DNA from: Mycolicibacterium celeriflavum
GTDB taxonomy: Bacteria; Actinomycetota; Actinomycetes; Mycobacteriales; Mycobacteriaceae
Assembly: GCF_010731795.1 (NCBI RefSeq)
Contig: NZ_AP022591.1
Location: forward strand, 62,001 to 126,000
Length of the DNA: 64,000 nt
Direction of reading: 5' to 3'
Made by a program: the position numbers and the translations under genes. This document shows, in pieces, positions 39,652 through 47,471 of the stretch; position 1 is the stretch's first letter; each line of letters opens with the position of its first letter. Under the pieces are notes generated by a model. The model was not told the origin of the DNA. It worked only from the letters and a program-made list of their open reading frames with translations, and did not search any database.

Positions 39652-40608
39652 ATGACCTACGAGTTCGAAACCATGACGTTCGCGCAATCCATGAAGTTGG
39701 GGGAAGCCGAGAACTGGGTTATCGAGAACGTCATTGGCGCGACCACAACCCTGCTTTACGGTGAGGCCAAGTGCGGGAAGTCATTCCTAGTGTCGGCCCT
39801 GATCAAAGCGCTGGCGACCGGCGATGACTTCCTCGGCGCACCAGTCCCGCAGGACCGAGCATTTTCGTTTGCTATCTGCTGGTCGGACGACATGGGTGCC
39901 ATCGAGTACCGCGACCGAATTCTAACCGTCATGGACGATCAACCAGAGGCCGGATTCTATCGGCTGCCGATTATGCGAACGCAACAGATGTGGCAGGCGC
40001 TCTACGAGCGGGTGATGAGCGATGGCCACAACTTTGTGGTGATCGACAACCTTTCCCAGGCGGTCAACGGCTCTGTAAACAACGATGACGTGATGCGCGA
40101 GTTCTTCGACGGCGTACGGCTGTTCGTGCGTGCGGGCATTCCGGTCGTCGTGGTGGCGCATTCGTCGGACAAGTTCAACGCCAACGGTCACAAGTCGGAA
40201 CTGCCGCTGGGGTCGTCCTACATCTCTCAGGCGGTGCGCTGGCGAATATTCGCCAAGCGGTCGCGCAAGGGGAACATGACCCTCAAGTTCATGGGAAACC
40301 ACGCTGAGCCCTACGAGCTAACCCTGCTGCACGGGGCTGGTGCCCGGTTCGACGTGATCGACCGGAGGGTGGCCCGATCCGACGAGACTGATAAGCCGAA
40401 GCAGCAGCGCACCAAGTCGCGGCTCGACGCTGGCGCTGAATTGCTGGATTGGATGAGCGCCAACTGTAACGGCATGACGCTACGGGAGGCCGCGGCCAAG
40501 CTTGCAGCGGGCGAGGGCATCACGGAGAACACGGCCAAGCAGCGAATCAACCGCGCCGGCATCCGCAAAAACGGTGACGGCTGGGCGCTAAGTCCGTGTA
40601 CCCGCTAA
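39652..40608 (+). CDS. RepA-like AAA ATPase (replication helicase family)
   Basis: The product is 318 residues. Walker A is LLYGEAKCGKSFL, Walker B is NFVVIDNLSQAV, and VVVVAHSSD supplies the sensor region of the RecA/DnaB-like AAA_25 family. The C-terminus (LREAAAKLAAGEGITENTAK) is a winged helix for DNA binding. In prophage satellites such ATPases drive replication of the excised element. It is followed by a 630-bp noncoding stretch that may hold the origin. Confidence 0.8.
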   Translation: MTYEFETMTFAQSMKLGEAENWVIENVIGATTTLLYGEAKCGKSFLVSALIKALATGDDFLGAPVPQDRAFSFAICWSDDMGAIEYRDRILTVMDDQPEAGFYRLPIMRTQQMWQALYERVMSDGHNFVVIDNLSQAVNGSVNNDDVMREFFDGVRLFVRAGIPVVVVAHSSDKFNANGHKSELPLGSSYISQAVRWRIFAKRSRKGNMTLKFMGNHAEPYELTLLHGAGARFDVIDRRVARSDETDKPKQQRTKSRLDAGAELLDWMSANCNGMTLREAAAKLAAGEGITENTAKQRINRAGIRKNGDGWALSPCTR

Positions 40609-41122
40609 ATCGCTCTGACCAGCACGTTTCTTGGATACGCTTCCCTACCTCAAGTACCCGGAAAAAAGCGCCTGTGACCTGCATGGGGACTGGGTACGGG
40701 GTACCCCCCTATATAGGTATTCGATGCCTCACACCTATACCCCCGGCCTGTTACTTTTCGACGATTGCGGACCAGGGGCATCGGGCTTATCGGTAGACGG
40801 TTCAACAACAACCGGACCACTTACGGAACTCACACCTAGCCAACCAACCCGTTCCCCTGCCTACCTCTTGGTACGCCGCGAGCGTTAGCGAGCACTGCGG
40901 GTCGCGGTATCGCCGGTGTGGTGAGCGCAGGCGCGAAGGGAGCGCACGCGACCGTAGCCGCTGCGCGGGTGGGTGGTTCCCCTTTTGGGGGGCGTTATGT
41001 CCCGTTGGGCAGCGTGGCTGGCTGGGGTAAGGCAGTGGTGGGGTTGGCATGTGCCGGTTAAACAATTCCCATTCTGCAAACTTCAATCTTGAACGCTATT
41101 TCTAAAAGGTATTTCTAATAGG
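40609..41122. other. Noncoding region, candidate replication origin
   Basis: No gene is supported. A G-poor plus-strand segment (about 40795-40865) is followed by a G-rich one (about 40895-41060), a sharp strand-composition switch. Before it lies GGGTACGGGGTACCCCCC and a cluster around CTATATAGGTAT...ACCTATACCCC at about 40700-40745, which contains short inverted repeats. Position next to the RepA-like gene suggests an origin; this is inference. Confidence 0.4.
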
Positions 41123-41169
41123 GCCGCCTCATCAACGCGGCGATTTTCACCGAAGGGGACATTCAAAGG

Positions 41170-41241
41170 TTGGCATCAACCGAACACAAAGCCGAAACCG
41201 ACGAACTGGTCAACATCATCCTTGAGGGGAACCACCACTAA
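41170..41241 (+). CDS. Short ORF upstream of the late gene string
   Basis: The frame is open from 41123 and reads INAAIFTEGDIQRLASTEHK before ending HH-stop at 41239-41241, overlapping the next ATG (TAATG). The only usual start is TTG 41170. The coding character and coupled stop suggest a small gene or a remnant that lost its 5' end. Confidence 0.4.
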   Translation: MASTEHKAETDELVNIILEGNHH

Positions 41242-41570
41242 TGACCACCAACAAGAAGCGGCTCGAATTTCTGCGCACCAAGGACGGCGTCAAGTTGATG
41301 GGTTGGACCTTCTCCCTGCACGTGTCCTACGACGAGATTCTTCGGCTGAATGAATTCGTCGCCAGCGGTGAGCGCGCCACGACGCCGAAGCTTGAGAACC
41401 AATGGGATCGCTCGACCCTTCGCCGCGCGCCGCAGCGTGAGCTTGAGATGGAGCTGGACCGCCGCCAACGCCTGCACGCCGATCGCGCCACGCGCGGCCT
41501 ACCCTCGGATCTACTTGAACGCGAGCTAGAGAAGCGCGGCCGTCTCGAACCCGAGGATGCCGAAGCATGA
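41241..41570 (+). CDS. Hypothetical prophage protein, 109 residues
   Basis: It starts at ATG 41241, overlapping the preceding stop. N-terminal domain (FLRTKDGVKLMGWTFSLHVS) and a highly charged helical C-terminus (ELEMELDRRQRLHADRATRG). The stop overlaps the next start (ATGA). No recognised domain. Confidence 0.65.
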   Translation: MTTNKKRLEFLRTKDGVKLMGWTFSLHVSYDEILRLNEFVASGERATTPKLENQWDRSTLRRAPQRELEMELDRRQRLHADRATRGLPSDLLERELEKRGRLEPEDAEA

Positions 41571-41761
41571 GCCGAACCCTGGACCGAACATTCTTCGCGC
41601 CGGCGCCGAACGGCGGCGCGTGGGTCAACGTACGTGGCGCATCGCTGTACTTGTCCGCCGGCCAACTAGCCGCACTGATCGACTGGCTGGCTGATGGTCG
41701 GCCCGATCAGCGACCGGCGCACCGGACTGGCCTACGGCCGTTCGGGAGCGGCGATGAGTGA
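41567..41761 (+). CDS. Small hypothetical prophage protein, 64 residues
   Basis: ATG 41567 overlaps the previous stop by 4 bp and its end overlaps the next gene by 8 bp. The protein reads FFAPAPNGGAWVNVRGASLY then LSAGQLAALIDWLADG. Function unknown; the tight overlaps place it in the same transcript. Confidence 0.6.
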   Translation: MSRTLDRTFFAPAPNGGAWVNVRGASLYLSAGQLAALIDWLADGRPDQRPAHRTGLRPFGSGDE

Positions 41762-41969
41762 CCACCACATCGCCGTCATAGTGGACGGCACCCCCGTCGA
41801 GATGATCTCAGATCCGACAGGCCACCACGGCGTTGTCGAACTCGACGGCCTGCGGCACATCGTGTACGCGACAATCGTGCGCTGCGGGCCGCAAGCCGTC
41901 AGTCCGCCGAAAGCCCGCCTGCGGCGCTACGTCGGAGGCATTGAACAACCTCTAGAGGCGCACTCGTGA
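41754..41969 (+). CDS. Small hypothetical prophage protein, 71 residues
   Basis: From ATG 41754 (MSDHHIAVIVDGTPVEMISD); its stop overlaps the next GTG by 4 bp. Predicted mostly beta. Function unknown. Confidence 0.6.
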   Translation: MSDHHIAVIVDGTPVEMISDPTGHHGVVELDGLRHIVYATIVRCGPQAVSPPKARLRRYVGGIEQPLEAHS

Positions 41970-42328
41970 AGTACGACAGATCGAAATTCAACTTGGAGGA
42001 ATGCCATAACCGCCGGATCGCCCGGGGTGACTTCAACATCGAGAAGGCGACGGATGGCGAACTGACCTACATGATGACGGTCGCCGAACTGTGGAGGGCC
42101 AGCGGATACAACGGAATCCGCGCCATCGGCCGCGCGCTTTTCACGACCGTAGACGCTGAGAAGGCGCGTCGTGAGTGGAAGTGGCATGGCGAAATGGCCG
42201 TGTTCGACGCAATGATCGCCGCCGAGAACCAGCCCGAGCCGCTGCCGTCGCCCGATCCGTCAACGCTCCCCAAGTGGTCCGACTTGCCGCCCGAGCCCAT
42301 GCCCGACGTGTCTGCCCCTGACGGGTAG
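41966..42328 (+). CDS. Hypothetical prophage protein, 120 residues
   Basis: GTG 41966 (MKYDRSKFNLEECHNRRIAR), GTGA overlap with the gene before. Helical middle (ELTYMMTVAELWRASGYNGI), Pro-rich acidic tail (PEPLPSPDPSTLPKWSDLPP). It sits where phiRv-type elements have a prohead protease, but no protease motif is visible. Confidence 0.6.
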   Translation: MKYDRSKFNLEECHNRRIARGDFNIEKATDGELTYMMTVAELWRASGYNGIRAIGRALFTTVDAEKARREWKWHGEMAVFDAMIAAENQPEPLPSPDPSTLPKWSDLPPEPMPDVSAPDG

Positions 42329-42360
42329 CCCCCGACCGACTACCAAACCCCATTTACTTC

Positions 42361-42377
42361 CCGTCCGGCACGGACGG
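42361..42377. terminator. Hairpin upstream of the capsid gene
   Basis: CCGTCCG-gca-CGGACGG, a 7-bp perfect stem with a 3-nt loop, 32 bp after the preceding stop. It may end the early transcript before the capsid gene. Confidence 0.5.
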
Positions 42378-42492
42378 TTCGGGCTTTATCTCGTTGCCCG
42401 CCAACACCGATGGCACGTCGCTCTGTTGGGAACTGACGAGACTCTCCGGCACCGGGAGCAATCTATTCAACATCTCTCTCATTAGGAGAAAC

Positions 42493-43665
42493 GTGTCCTA
42501 CAACGACAAGATCGCACGGCTGCAAAAGCTGCGCAACGAGGCCACGGCCAAGCGCCGCGCCATCACTGATCGGGTTGAGCGTGAACAGCGCGCCGACCTC
42601 AGCGAGAATGAAGCCGCGGCGTTCACGTCGCTCACCAAGAGCGTCCGCGACATCGAGGATCAGATCGAGCAACTCCGCGATGACGCCACCCGCGCCGGCC
42701 ATGACAATCCCGACGTCATCGCGATCGCGCAGGCGGTCGCTCGCGTGGACGACAGCCGCACCGGCCACGGGTGGGCACACCGGGCGGCCGATGCCATCCA
42801 TAAGGCAAATCGGTTCGACGGCGAAAAGCGCGCCATCACTGCGAGTTCGATCGACATTCCGACGCTCGTACAGCCGAATGTGGTCCCGATGGATCGACCG
42901 GGCCGAATCATCGACCTGTTGGTCGACCGGCAGACGGTGCAGTCCAACGCTTACGAGTTCTGGCGTCAGACGACGCGGACGAACAACGCGGACGTTGTGG
43001 CCGACGCCGCCGAGAAACCGGTGTCCGTGTTCACCGTGACACCGATCGAGGATCGCGTCAGAGTCGTAGCGCACCTAAGTCAGCCCGTCGCTAACAGGTT
43101 GTTCTTTGACCACCAAGAGCTACGCACTTGGTTGGACAGCGAATTGCGCGAAGGTCTGCTTGATGCCCTTGAGGCGCAGGTCGTCTCGGGCTCAGGCACG
43201 GGCGAGGACATGAGCGGCATTCTCACCGTCGCTGGCACGACGGCCGTCCCGTTCGACACCTCCGTCCCGGTCACACTGCGCGGTGCCCTCGCAACTGCTC
43301 AGACCGCGGGCACCATGGTGAACGGCTGGGTCCTGAATCCGGCCGACGTAGCCGACCTCGACCTGTTGCTCGAAACATCGGGATCGGGCTATCTGCTCGA
43401 CGGCTATACGAACACCAACACCCGCAGCGCTAACGTGTTGGGCGGTCCCGACATTGCGCGTGTGGTGAGTCCGAGCGTGCCGGTTGGTACGGCGTTGCTG
43501 GCCGACTGGTCCAAGGCACGCACCTACGTTCGCGAAGATGTCCGGATCGACCTGGACCCGTTCACCCACTTCAGCACGAACCAGACCGTGGTCCGCGCTG
43601 AGATGCGAGTCGGGTTCGCCGTGCTCCGTCCCGAGGCGTTCTACGTCGTGGATCTCACTGCCTGA
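42493..43665 (+). CDS. HK97-type phage major capsid protein
   Basis: The product is 390 residues from GTG 42493, with AGGAG at 42483-42487; a longer open frame upstream lacks a ribosome site. Residues 1-75 are a charged coiled coil (KIARLQKLRNEATAKRRAIT), the delta/scaffold part of HK97-fold capsid precursors. The mature domain follows: PTLVQPNVVPMDRPGRIIDL, ADVVADAAEKPVSVFTVTPI, VSGSGTGEDMSGIL (P-domain loop) and the C-terminal DPFTHFSTNQTVVRAEMRVG, typical of the family. It should form the shell into which DNA is packaged. The stop overlaps the next ATG by one base. Confidence 0.93.
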   Translation: MSYNDKIARLQKLRNEATAKRRAITDRVEREQRADLSENEAAAFTSLTKSVRDIEDQIEQLRDDATRAGHDNPDVIAIAQAVARVDDSRTGHGWAHRAADAIHKANRFDGEKRAITASSIDIPTLVQPNVVPMDRPGRIIDLLVDRQTVQSNAYEFWRQTTRTNNADVVADAAEKPVSVFTVTPIEDRVRVVAHLSQPVANRLFFDHQELRTWLDSELREGLLDALEAQVVSGSGTGEDMSGILTVAGTTAVPFDTSVPVTLRGALATAQTAGTMVNGWVLNPADVADLDLLLETSGSGYLLDGYTNTNTRSANVLGGPDIARVVSPSVPVGTALLADWSKARTYVREDVRIDLDPFTHFSTNQTVVRAEMRVGFAVLRPEAFYVVDLTA

Positions 43666-43853
43666 TGTTCGACTACGATCCTGAGCGTCACGGCGATTTC
43701 CTCGATGTTGAGGATTGCGCCGAGCGTATGGGGCTCAGCGTCAAGCAGGTCATGGACTTGGTTCGGCGTGGCGCGTTGCGTTCACTGCCGATCGGGTTCG
43801 GTGAGCTGTTGGTCGAACCGGCAATAGTCACGGGAGCGGTCACAACGCCGTGA
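43665..43853 (+). CDS. Small helix-turn-helix protein
   Basis: The product is 62 residues from ATG 43665, coupled to the capsid stop (TGATG). DVEDCAERMGLSVKQVMDLV and RSLPIGFGELLV look like a MerR/Xis-type HTH_17 domain. A DNA-binding regulator in the late operon, or a second directionality factor. Confidence 0.7.
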   Translation: MFDYDPERHGDFLDVEDCAERMGLSVKQVMDLVRRGALRSLPIGFGELLVEPAIVTGAVTTP

Positions 43854-44339
43854 CCCGTCGCGCCGGGGTGTCGCTGATTCCAGCGGCGCCCGGCGCACCC
43901 CAAACATGTTGCGCACCACGGGGGGACCCAAGAGTCTCCCACCGGCGCGGACACATACACCTGTCGCCCACGACATCGGGGTTCTCGGGCAGAGTTCAAC
44001 ATAACATCAACATTGATGAAGGATGCCATTCGAGTGCCGGTGGTTCGCTGTCACTGGTGACAGGCTTACCATCGAGGCGGGCCGACTCGATCTTTTGAAA
44101 CACGCTCGCTCGCAATAGCTTTGGGCTTTGGGGGGGCGTACTCGAAAGTTGAAGCCCAGAGGTCGCAGCACCTACGTCAGGAACTTTTCCGTCCCCGAGA
44201 TGGCGAAGGGTCAAAAAGGCGTTTCCGCAGGTAGGGGGATTTCTGCCATCACGGCAACGTGTCGAATCCGTTGCGCCGCAACATCATTAAACCATCGAAA
44301 CATGCTGTACTGCAAGCTAATTCGCGAATCAGAGGGACC
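43854..44339. other. Intergenic region of element II
   Basis: About 490 bases with no supported gene. A short frame at 43915 (MLRTTGGPKSLPPARTHT, 31 codons) and a longer one at 43850-44098 have poor coding character. The composition is mixed, and this may be a decayed gene between capsid and terminase. Confidence 0.4.
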
Positions 44340-44705
44340 ATGACCATATCGAAACCACCCCGCGCGCCAACGGGGCTGAAGGCCCGTGGAAGCGGACTTT
44401 GGCGCGAAATAACGACTGTTTATGCCCTCGATGTGGGCGAAATCCAACTGCTTCGGGAGTTGTGCAAGGTGGTCGACCGCATCGAGGAATTGGACCGCAT
44501 CCTTGCCGAGGATGGCCTACTGGTCACCGGCAACCGTGGTCAGCTCCCAAGAGCACACCCGTTGTTGATGGAACTGCGAGAGGAACGGAAGGCCGTGGTC
44601 CGCCTCGTCGCCGAGCTGGCCCTACCACTCCCGGGTGAACAGATCGGCCGGCGCCGTAGCCCCCAGCAGAAGACCGCTGCCCGCTACGACCTGAGAGAGG
44701 CGTAG
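44340..44705 (+). CDS. Small terminase subunit-like protein (P27 family type)
   Basis: The product is 121 residues from ATG 44340, preceded by GAGGGA. PPRAPTGLKARGSGLWREIT, LLRELCKVVDRIEELDRIL and a C-terminal RRRSPQQKTAARYDLREA follow the pattern of P27-type small terminases (substrate-recognising part of the packaging motor). No large terminase is in the element, so packaging would rely on a helper phage. The stop is 2 bp before the next GTG. Confidence 0.75.
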   Translation: MTISKPPRAPTGLKARGSGLWREITTVYALDVGEIQLLRELCKVVDRIEELDRILAEDGLLVTGNRGQLPRAHPLLMELREERKAVVRLVAELALPLPGEQIGRRRSPQQKTAARYDLREA

Positions 44706-44707
44706 CC

Positions 44708-44935
44708 GTGGCACGGCTACGTGAGGAACGCAGCGGGTGGGATTGGTGGAGAGAAATGGACTATCCCCCCGGTCCGCTCCGCGAGTTCAATCCAGACGAT
44801 TGGCCCGCAGCCACTGAACGCGAGGCATACAGCCAGTTTTGGGACGCACGCAGAGCCGCCGCACCACGCGGCTGGGTCATCGCCCGCCTTAGGATGCGGC
44901 GACACCGACGACGGGCGAAGTACCGCGCGACGTGA
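44708..44935 (+). CDS. Hypothetical prophage protein, 75 residues
   Basis: GTG 44708, 2 bp after the terminase-like gene. Trp-rich start (ERSGWDWWREMDYPPGP) and an Arg-rich tail (RLRMRRHRRRAKYRAT). Its stop overlaps the next start (GTGA). Possibly nucleic-acid-binding. Confidence 0.6.
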   Translation: MARLREERSGWDWWREMDYPPGPLREFNPDDWPAATEREAYSQFWDARRAAAPRGWVIARLRMRRHRRRAKYRAT

Positions 44936-45354
44936 ATACCTGGAAGCTGTGGCGGATCGCGGACGGCGCGCTGGTGTCGCTGCGGGCGTTCCGCATCCTG
45001 GGAAGGCTTGCGGTCCTGCCCACCACTGGCCTGATGCGGGCAGTATGTCCGATCGCGGGTCATCTGCCACCGCGCGAAGGTTGCAGCTGTGGGGTTTACT
45101 CCTGCCCGTCCCCAGGGTCGATGCTGCGGTACGTCGCCACGGCCGAGCGACCGTATGCGTGTGCGTTGACCTTCGGCACCGCTGAGGGGCGGCTCGTTGA
45201 TGGCACGTTGGGGGGCAGCATCGCCGGGATCTGCTCGACTCTGTACCGCGCCCGCGCAATCCTGATCACCGACGAGCCCCCGAACGGATACGCCCTACCG
45301 ATCTACCGGGGCATGTTCACCGTCGCCACCATGCGCGAGGTCGCGAAATCCTGA
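44932..45354 (+). CDS. Hypothetical prophage protein, 140 residues
   Basis: GTG 44932, overlapping the preceding stop by 4 bp. A Cys-containing central region (PPREGCSCGVYSCPS) could bind metal; the C-terminus reads ALPIYRGMFTVATMREVAKS. No family recognised. Confidence 0.6.
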   Translation: MNTWKLWRIADGALVSLRAFRILGRLAVLPTTGLMRAVCPIAGHLPPREGCSCGVYSCPSPGSMLRYVATAERPYACALTFGTAEGRLVDGTLGGSIAGICSTLYRARAILITDEPPNGYALPIYRGMFTVATMREVAKS

Positions 45355-45369
45355 ACCCATAAGACGGGC

Positions 45370-45783
45370 ATGCGCCTACGCTTGGTTATGCGCTCGCTCG
45401 GCCAGGCGCTGGTCCTAATGATCGTGCTCAGCGCGATCCTCGAAATGTGGCCCTACCTGCTGGCAGCGGTCGCCCTAGTCGTGGTTGTGAGGCTGCTCGC
45501 CTTATGGGATGCAGTGAGCGAGGAACGGCGCGCCGACGACGCCGAGAGAGCCGCTTACCTGATCGAGCACGCCGATCGCGAGCACGCTCAAGTGCTGAAC
45601 GGTGACGTTGCCGGTGTCTACGGCTCCTATCCCGTACCGGAGGAACTTCGCGGCGTGGGTATCTGGCTGGCGGGGGCCCCAAAGAGTTGGCGGTCCCCCA
45701 CAACCCGGCCGGTGAGATCAACATGTGATGGCGTTAGGTGCCGAATCAACCGCGTGCGGGGCGGCATGTGCGTCAGCATTTAG
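45370..45783 (+). CDS. Small membrane protein, C-terminus possibly frameshifted
   Basis: The product is 137 residues from ATG 45370 with a strong transmembrane helix (LEMWPYLLAAVALVVVVRLL), a charged cytosolic helix (SEERRADDAERAAYLIEHAD) and YPVPEELRGVGIWLAG. Beyond about 45672 the frame becomes Arg/Ser-rich nonsense. Adding one G to the G run there gives GPKELAVPHNPAGEINM and a stop at 45728, a much more natural end, so a single-base deletion is possible. Confidence 0.55.
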   Translation: MRLRLVMRSLGQALVLMIVLSAILEMWPYLLAAVALVVVVRLLALWDAVSEERRADDAERAAYLIEHADREHAQVLNGDVAGVYGSYPVPEELRGVGIWLAGAPKSWRSPTTRPVRSTCDGVRCRINRVRGGMCVSI

Positions 45784-45828
45784 ATTTAGTCCAACCACCG
45801 ACCGGGGTAACAAGGGGGGCGCGCGACA

Positions 45829-46362
45829 TTGATTCCGAAGCTCACCGATGACGGCGACCTACCTCGCGGCCGGTTCTGTGCATCGGTAGAGGACATCGAA
45901 AAGCGGTTCGTCGCTGACTCGGCATACGAGGAGTCAACGACTCGCGAACAGATATGGTCCGACTTCATCGACCTAGTCGAATTGATCCGGAGGCTACGGG
46001 TACGTGTTCCGGCCGCATTCGTCGGCGGCAGCTTTGTGACGGACAAGACGGACCCGTCGGACGTGGATGCTGCACTGTTCATTGACATGAGTCGGATCAC
46101 AAGACCGGACACGTTCTCGGAGGTTGAGAAGATCGTGGCGAACCCGAAGGTTGACCTAGGCCTAAAGGTCGACGCCTTTTTGATTCAGTGGCATCCTGAC
46201 GGCACCCAGGTTGGTCGCGAGCCAAACTACATTGGACAGCGCGGAACGTGGGACGACTTCTGGCAGCGCAAGGTCGCCAAAGCCGACCGGAATCCGCCGC
46301 AGAGGTCACACGCAATGCCGGTCCGCGGCTACTTGGAGGTGGTCCTCGATGGCTACCGCTGA
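45829..46362 (+). CDS. DUF6932-like nucleotidyltransferase-fold protein
   Basis: The product is 177 residues, start TTG 45829 with AAGGGGGG upstream. The beginning IPKLTDDGDLPRGRF is characteristic of DUF6932 proteins, and FVGGSFVTDKTDPSDVDAAL gives the GS...D-x-D nucleotidyltransferase signature. A second acidic strand (DLGLKVDAFLIQW) could supply the third carboxylate. The next gene overlaps it by 14 bp, so the two are co-translated. It is placed between the structural genes and attR, a usual slot for prophage cargo such as superinfection exclusion or toxin-antitoxin genes. Confidence 0.7.
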   Translation: MIPKLTDDGDLPRGRFCASVEDIEKRFVADSAYEESTTREQIWSDFIDLVELIRRLRVRVPAAFVGGSFVTDKTDPSDVDAALFIDMSRITRPDTFSEVEKIVANPKVDLGLKVDAFLIQWHPDGTQVGREPNYIGQRGTWDDFWQRKVAKADRNPPQRSHAMPVRGYLEVVLDGYR

Positions 46363-47263
46363 GTCGCGCGACGACCGCCTTGCCCGGTTTGAGGCCAGAC
46401 TTGCCCAGCTTCCAGATCCTCATGTGTTTTCTGCCGAGGAATTGGAGCGCGCCGAGCAAGCCCGAGCGGCTCGACACTTCGGATTCGCGCAGCCGGTTTT
46501 CCGAACCTCGGTGAAGTTGCGGTTTTCCGGCGACGCTGTTGTCGGACACGACCTAAACAGTGTCATTGCCGGTGCAGTTATCGGTGGGGTGACAGAGGTG
46601 GTCGAGGCCGCCGCACAAGAGGTGAAGGTCCCGAAGGATTCCGCGCAGTTGTTCCTTTCGCCGGTAGTTTCTCCGGGATCAACAGTGCTGGAATTGTTCG
46701 GCCCGCCGATGCCGCAACCAGATCAAGAAAAACTTGACACCGAAATTGACGACGGACCAACGGACATCGCGCTATCGCACGTGTTCGCGCTCCTCGACAC
46801 GGTAAACATGAAATCACTTGGCACGGTTGGTGATTCCGAGCTGGAAGTCAGTTCACGCCTAGGGAGCAAGTTGTTCACGTTGTCCAATGAGCTGATCGAA
46901 TTCGGCGTAGACCTGGGCCTGGTGTGGACACGCCCCCGAGGTACGCGCCGACAGGCTGATTTCACGCGCTCGACCGCCCACGGTTTTCGTGCACTTCTCG
47001 ACTACGAGCAGACCGAGCGAGTCCCCAAGACTGAGACTGGCGTTCTCGCACACATTTCAACTGATGGGACTATCGGTTTCACTTACGGGGCCAAACGCGA
47101 TAAGCGGATCACCCTCGATGGGTCGAACATTGACGCAGAGCTGCTCCGCAGCCTGTGGGCCAGCGAGGTAACCCTCTCTTGGATCGAGGAAACGACAACG
47201 CATCCTCGGCGGAGGGCGACCAATACTGAACGAACAGCGATGAGTGTAGAACCAAAGGACTGA
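46349..47263 (+). CDS. Unknown partner of the DUF6932-like protein, 304 residues
   Basis: ATG 46349 with GGAGGT at 46335-46340, inside the end of the NTase gene. The N-terminus is a charged helix (RDDRLARFEARLAQLPDPHV); the middle reads GDAVVGHDLNSVIAGAVIGG then VTEVVEAAAQEVKVPKDSAQ and SPGSTVLELFGPPMPQPDQE; the C-terminal half is beta-rich (LAHISTDGTIGFTYGAKRDK). I recognise no family. Overlap with the NTase suggests a functional pair, perhaps antitoxin/toxin or sensor/effector. Confidence 0.65.
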   Translation: MATAESRDDRLARFEARLAQLPDPHVFSAEELERAEQARAARHFGFAQPVFRTSVKLRFSGDAVVGHDLNSVIAGAVIGGVTEVVEAAAQEVKVPKDSAQLFLSPVVSPGSTVLELFGPPMPQPDQEKLDTEIDDGPTDIALSHVFALLDTVNMKSLGTVGDSELEVSSRLGSKLFTLSNELIEFGVDLGLVWTRPRGTRRQADFTRSTAHGFRALLDYEQTERVPKTETGVLAHISTDGTIGFTYGAKRDKRITLDGSNIDAELLRSLWASEVTLSWIEETTTHPRRRATNTERTAMSVEPKD

Positions 47264-47349
47264 CGCCTTGGACAAGTGAGTCAACAGCTCCCGCGTAGTC
47301 CCGCGCGGTCGAGATCCGCGCATCCCATAAGCCGAGCTGGCGCGAGCCT

Positions 47350-47360
47350 TAAGGTTGCAA
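47350..47360. promoter_or_regulatory. Candidate integrase arm-type site, right end
   Basis: TAAGGTTGCAA, the inverse of the 11-mer found twice near the integrase end of element II (34526, 34595). Confidence 0.45.
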
Positions 47361-47390
47361 CAAGGGTGCAAGAGGTCCGATTAGAAGAAC

Positions 47391-47418
47391 GGTCAGGGAG
47401 ACGAAAAGCTCCCTGACC
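47391..47418. terminator. Hairpin abutting attR of element II
   Basis: GGTCAGGGAG-acgaaaag-CTCCCTGACC, a perfect 10-bp stem. Its last base is the first base of the att core. It lies 6 bp downstream of leftward tRNA-His and can terminate it in place of the backbone terminator displaced to 34379. Confidence 0.75.
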
Positions 47419-47471
47419 TGCGGGGTGGCTGACGGGACTCGAACCCGCGACATCCAGGATCACAACCTGGT
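47418..47471. repeat. attR of element II within tRNA-His
   Basis: Perfect 54-bp copy of 34421-34474, here forming most of the intact tRNA-His. Confidence 0.94.

Larger units (their letters stand above)
34421..47471. mobile_element. Integrated element II (phiRv1/phiRv2-like prophage satellite) in tRNA-His
   Basis: A perfect 54-bp direct repeat (34421-34474 and 47418-47471) from the 3' part of tRNA-His bounds 13 kb. Contents: intact tyrosine integrase, HTH excisionase-like gene, AAA ATPase, small overlapping genes, HK97-type capsid protein, small-terminase-like gene and a two-gene cargo at the right end. No portal, large terminase, protease, tail or lysis genes are visible, so it cannot be a self-sufficient phage. 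It carries a decayed IS21-family copy. Confidence 0.9.

Noticed and set aside
43850..44098. 82-codon frame after the capsid-linked HTH gene, coupled by GTGA
   Set aside because: Product is Cys/His/Pro/Ser-rich without domain character and the base pattern looks noncoding.
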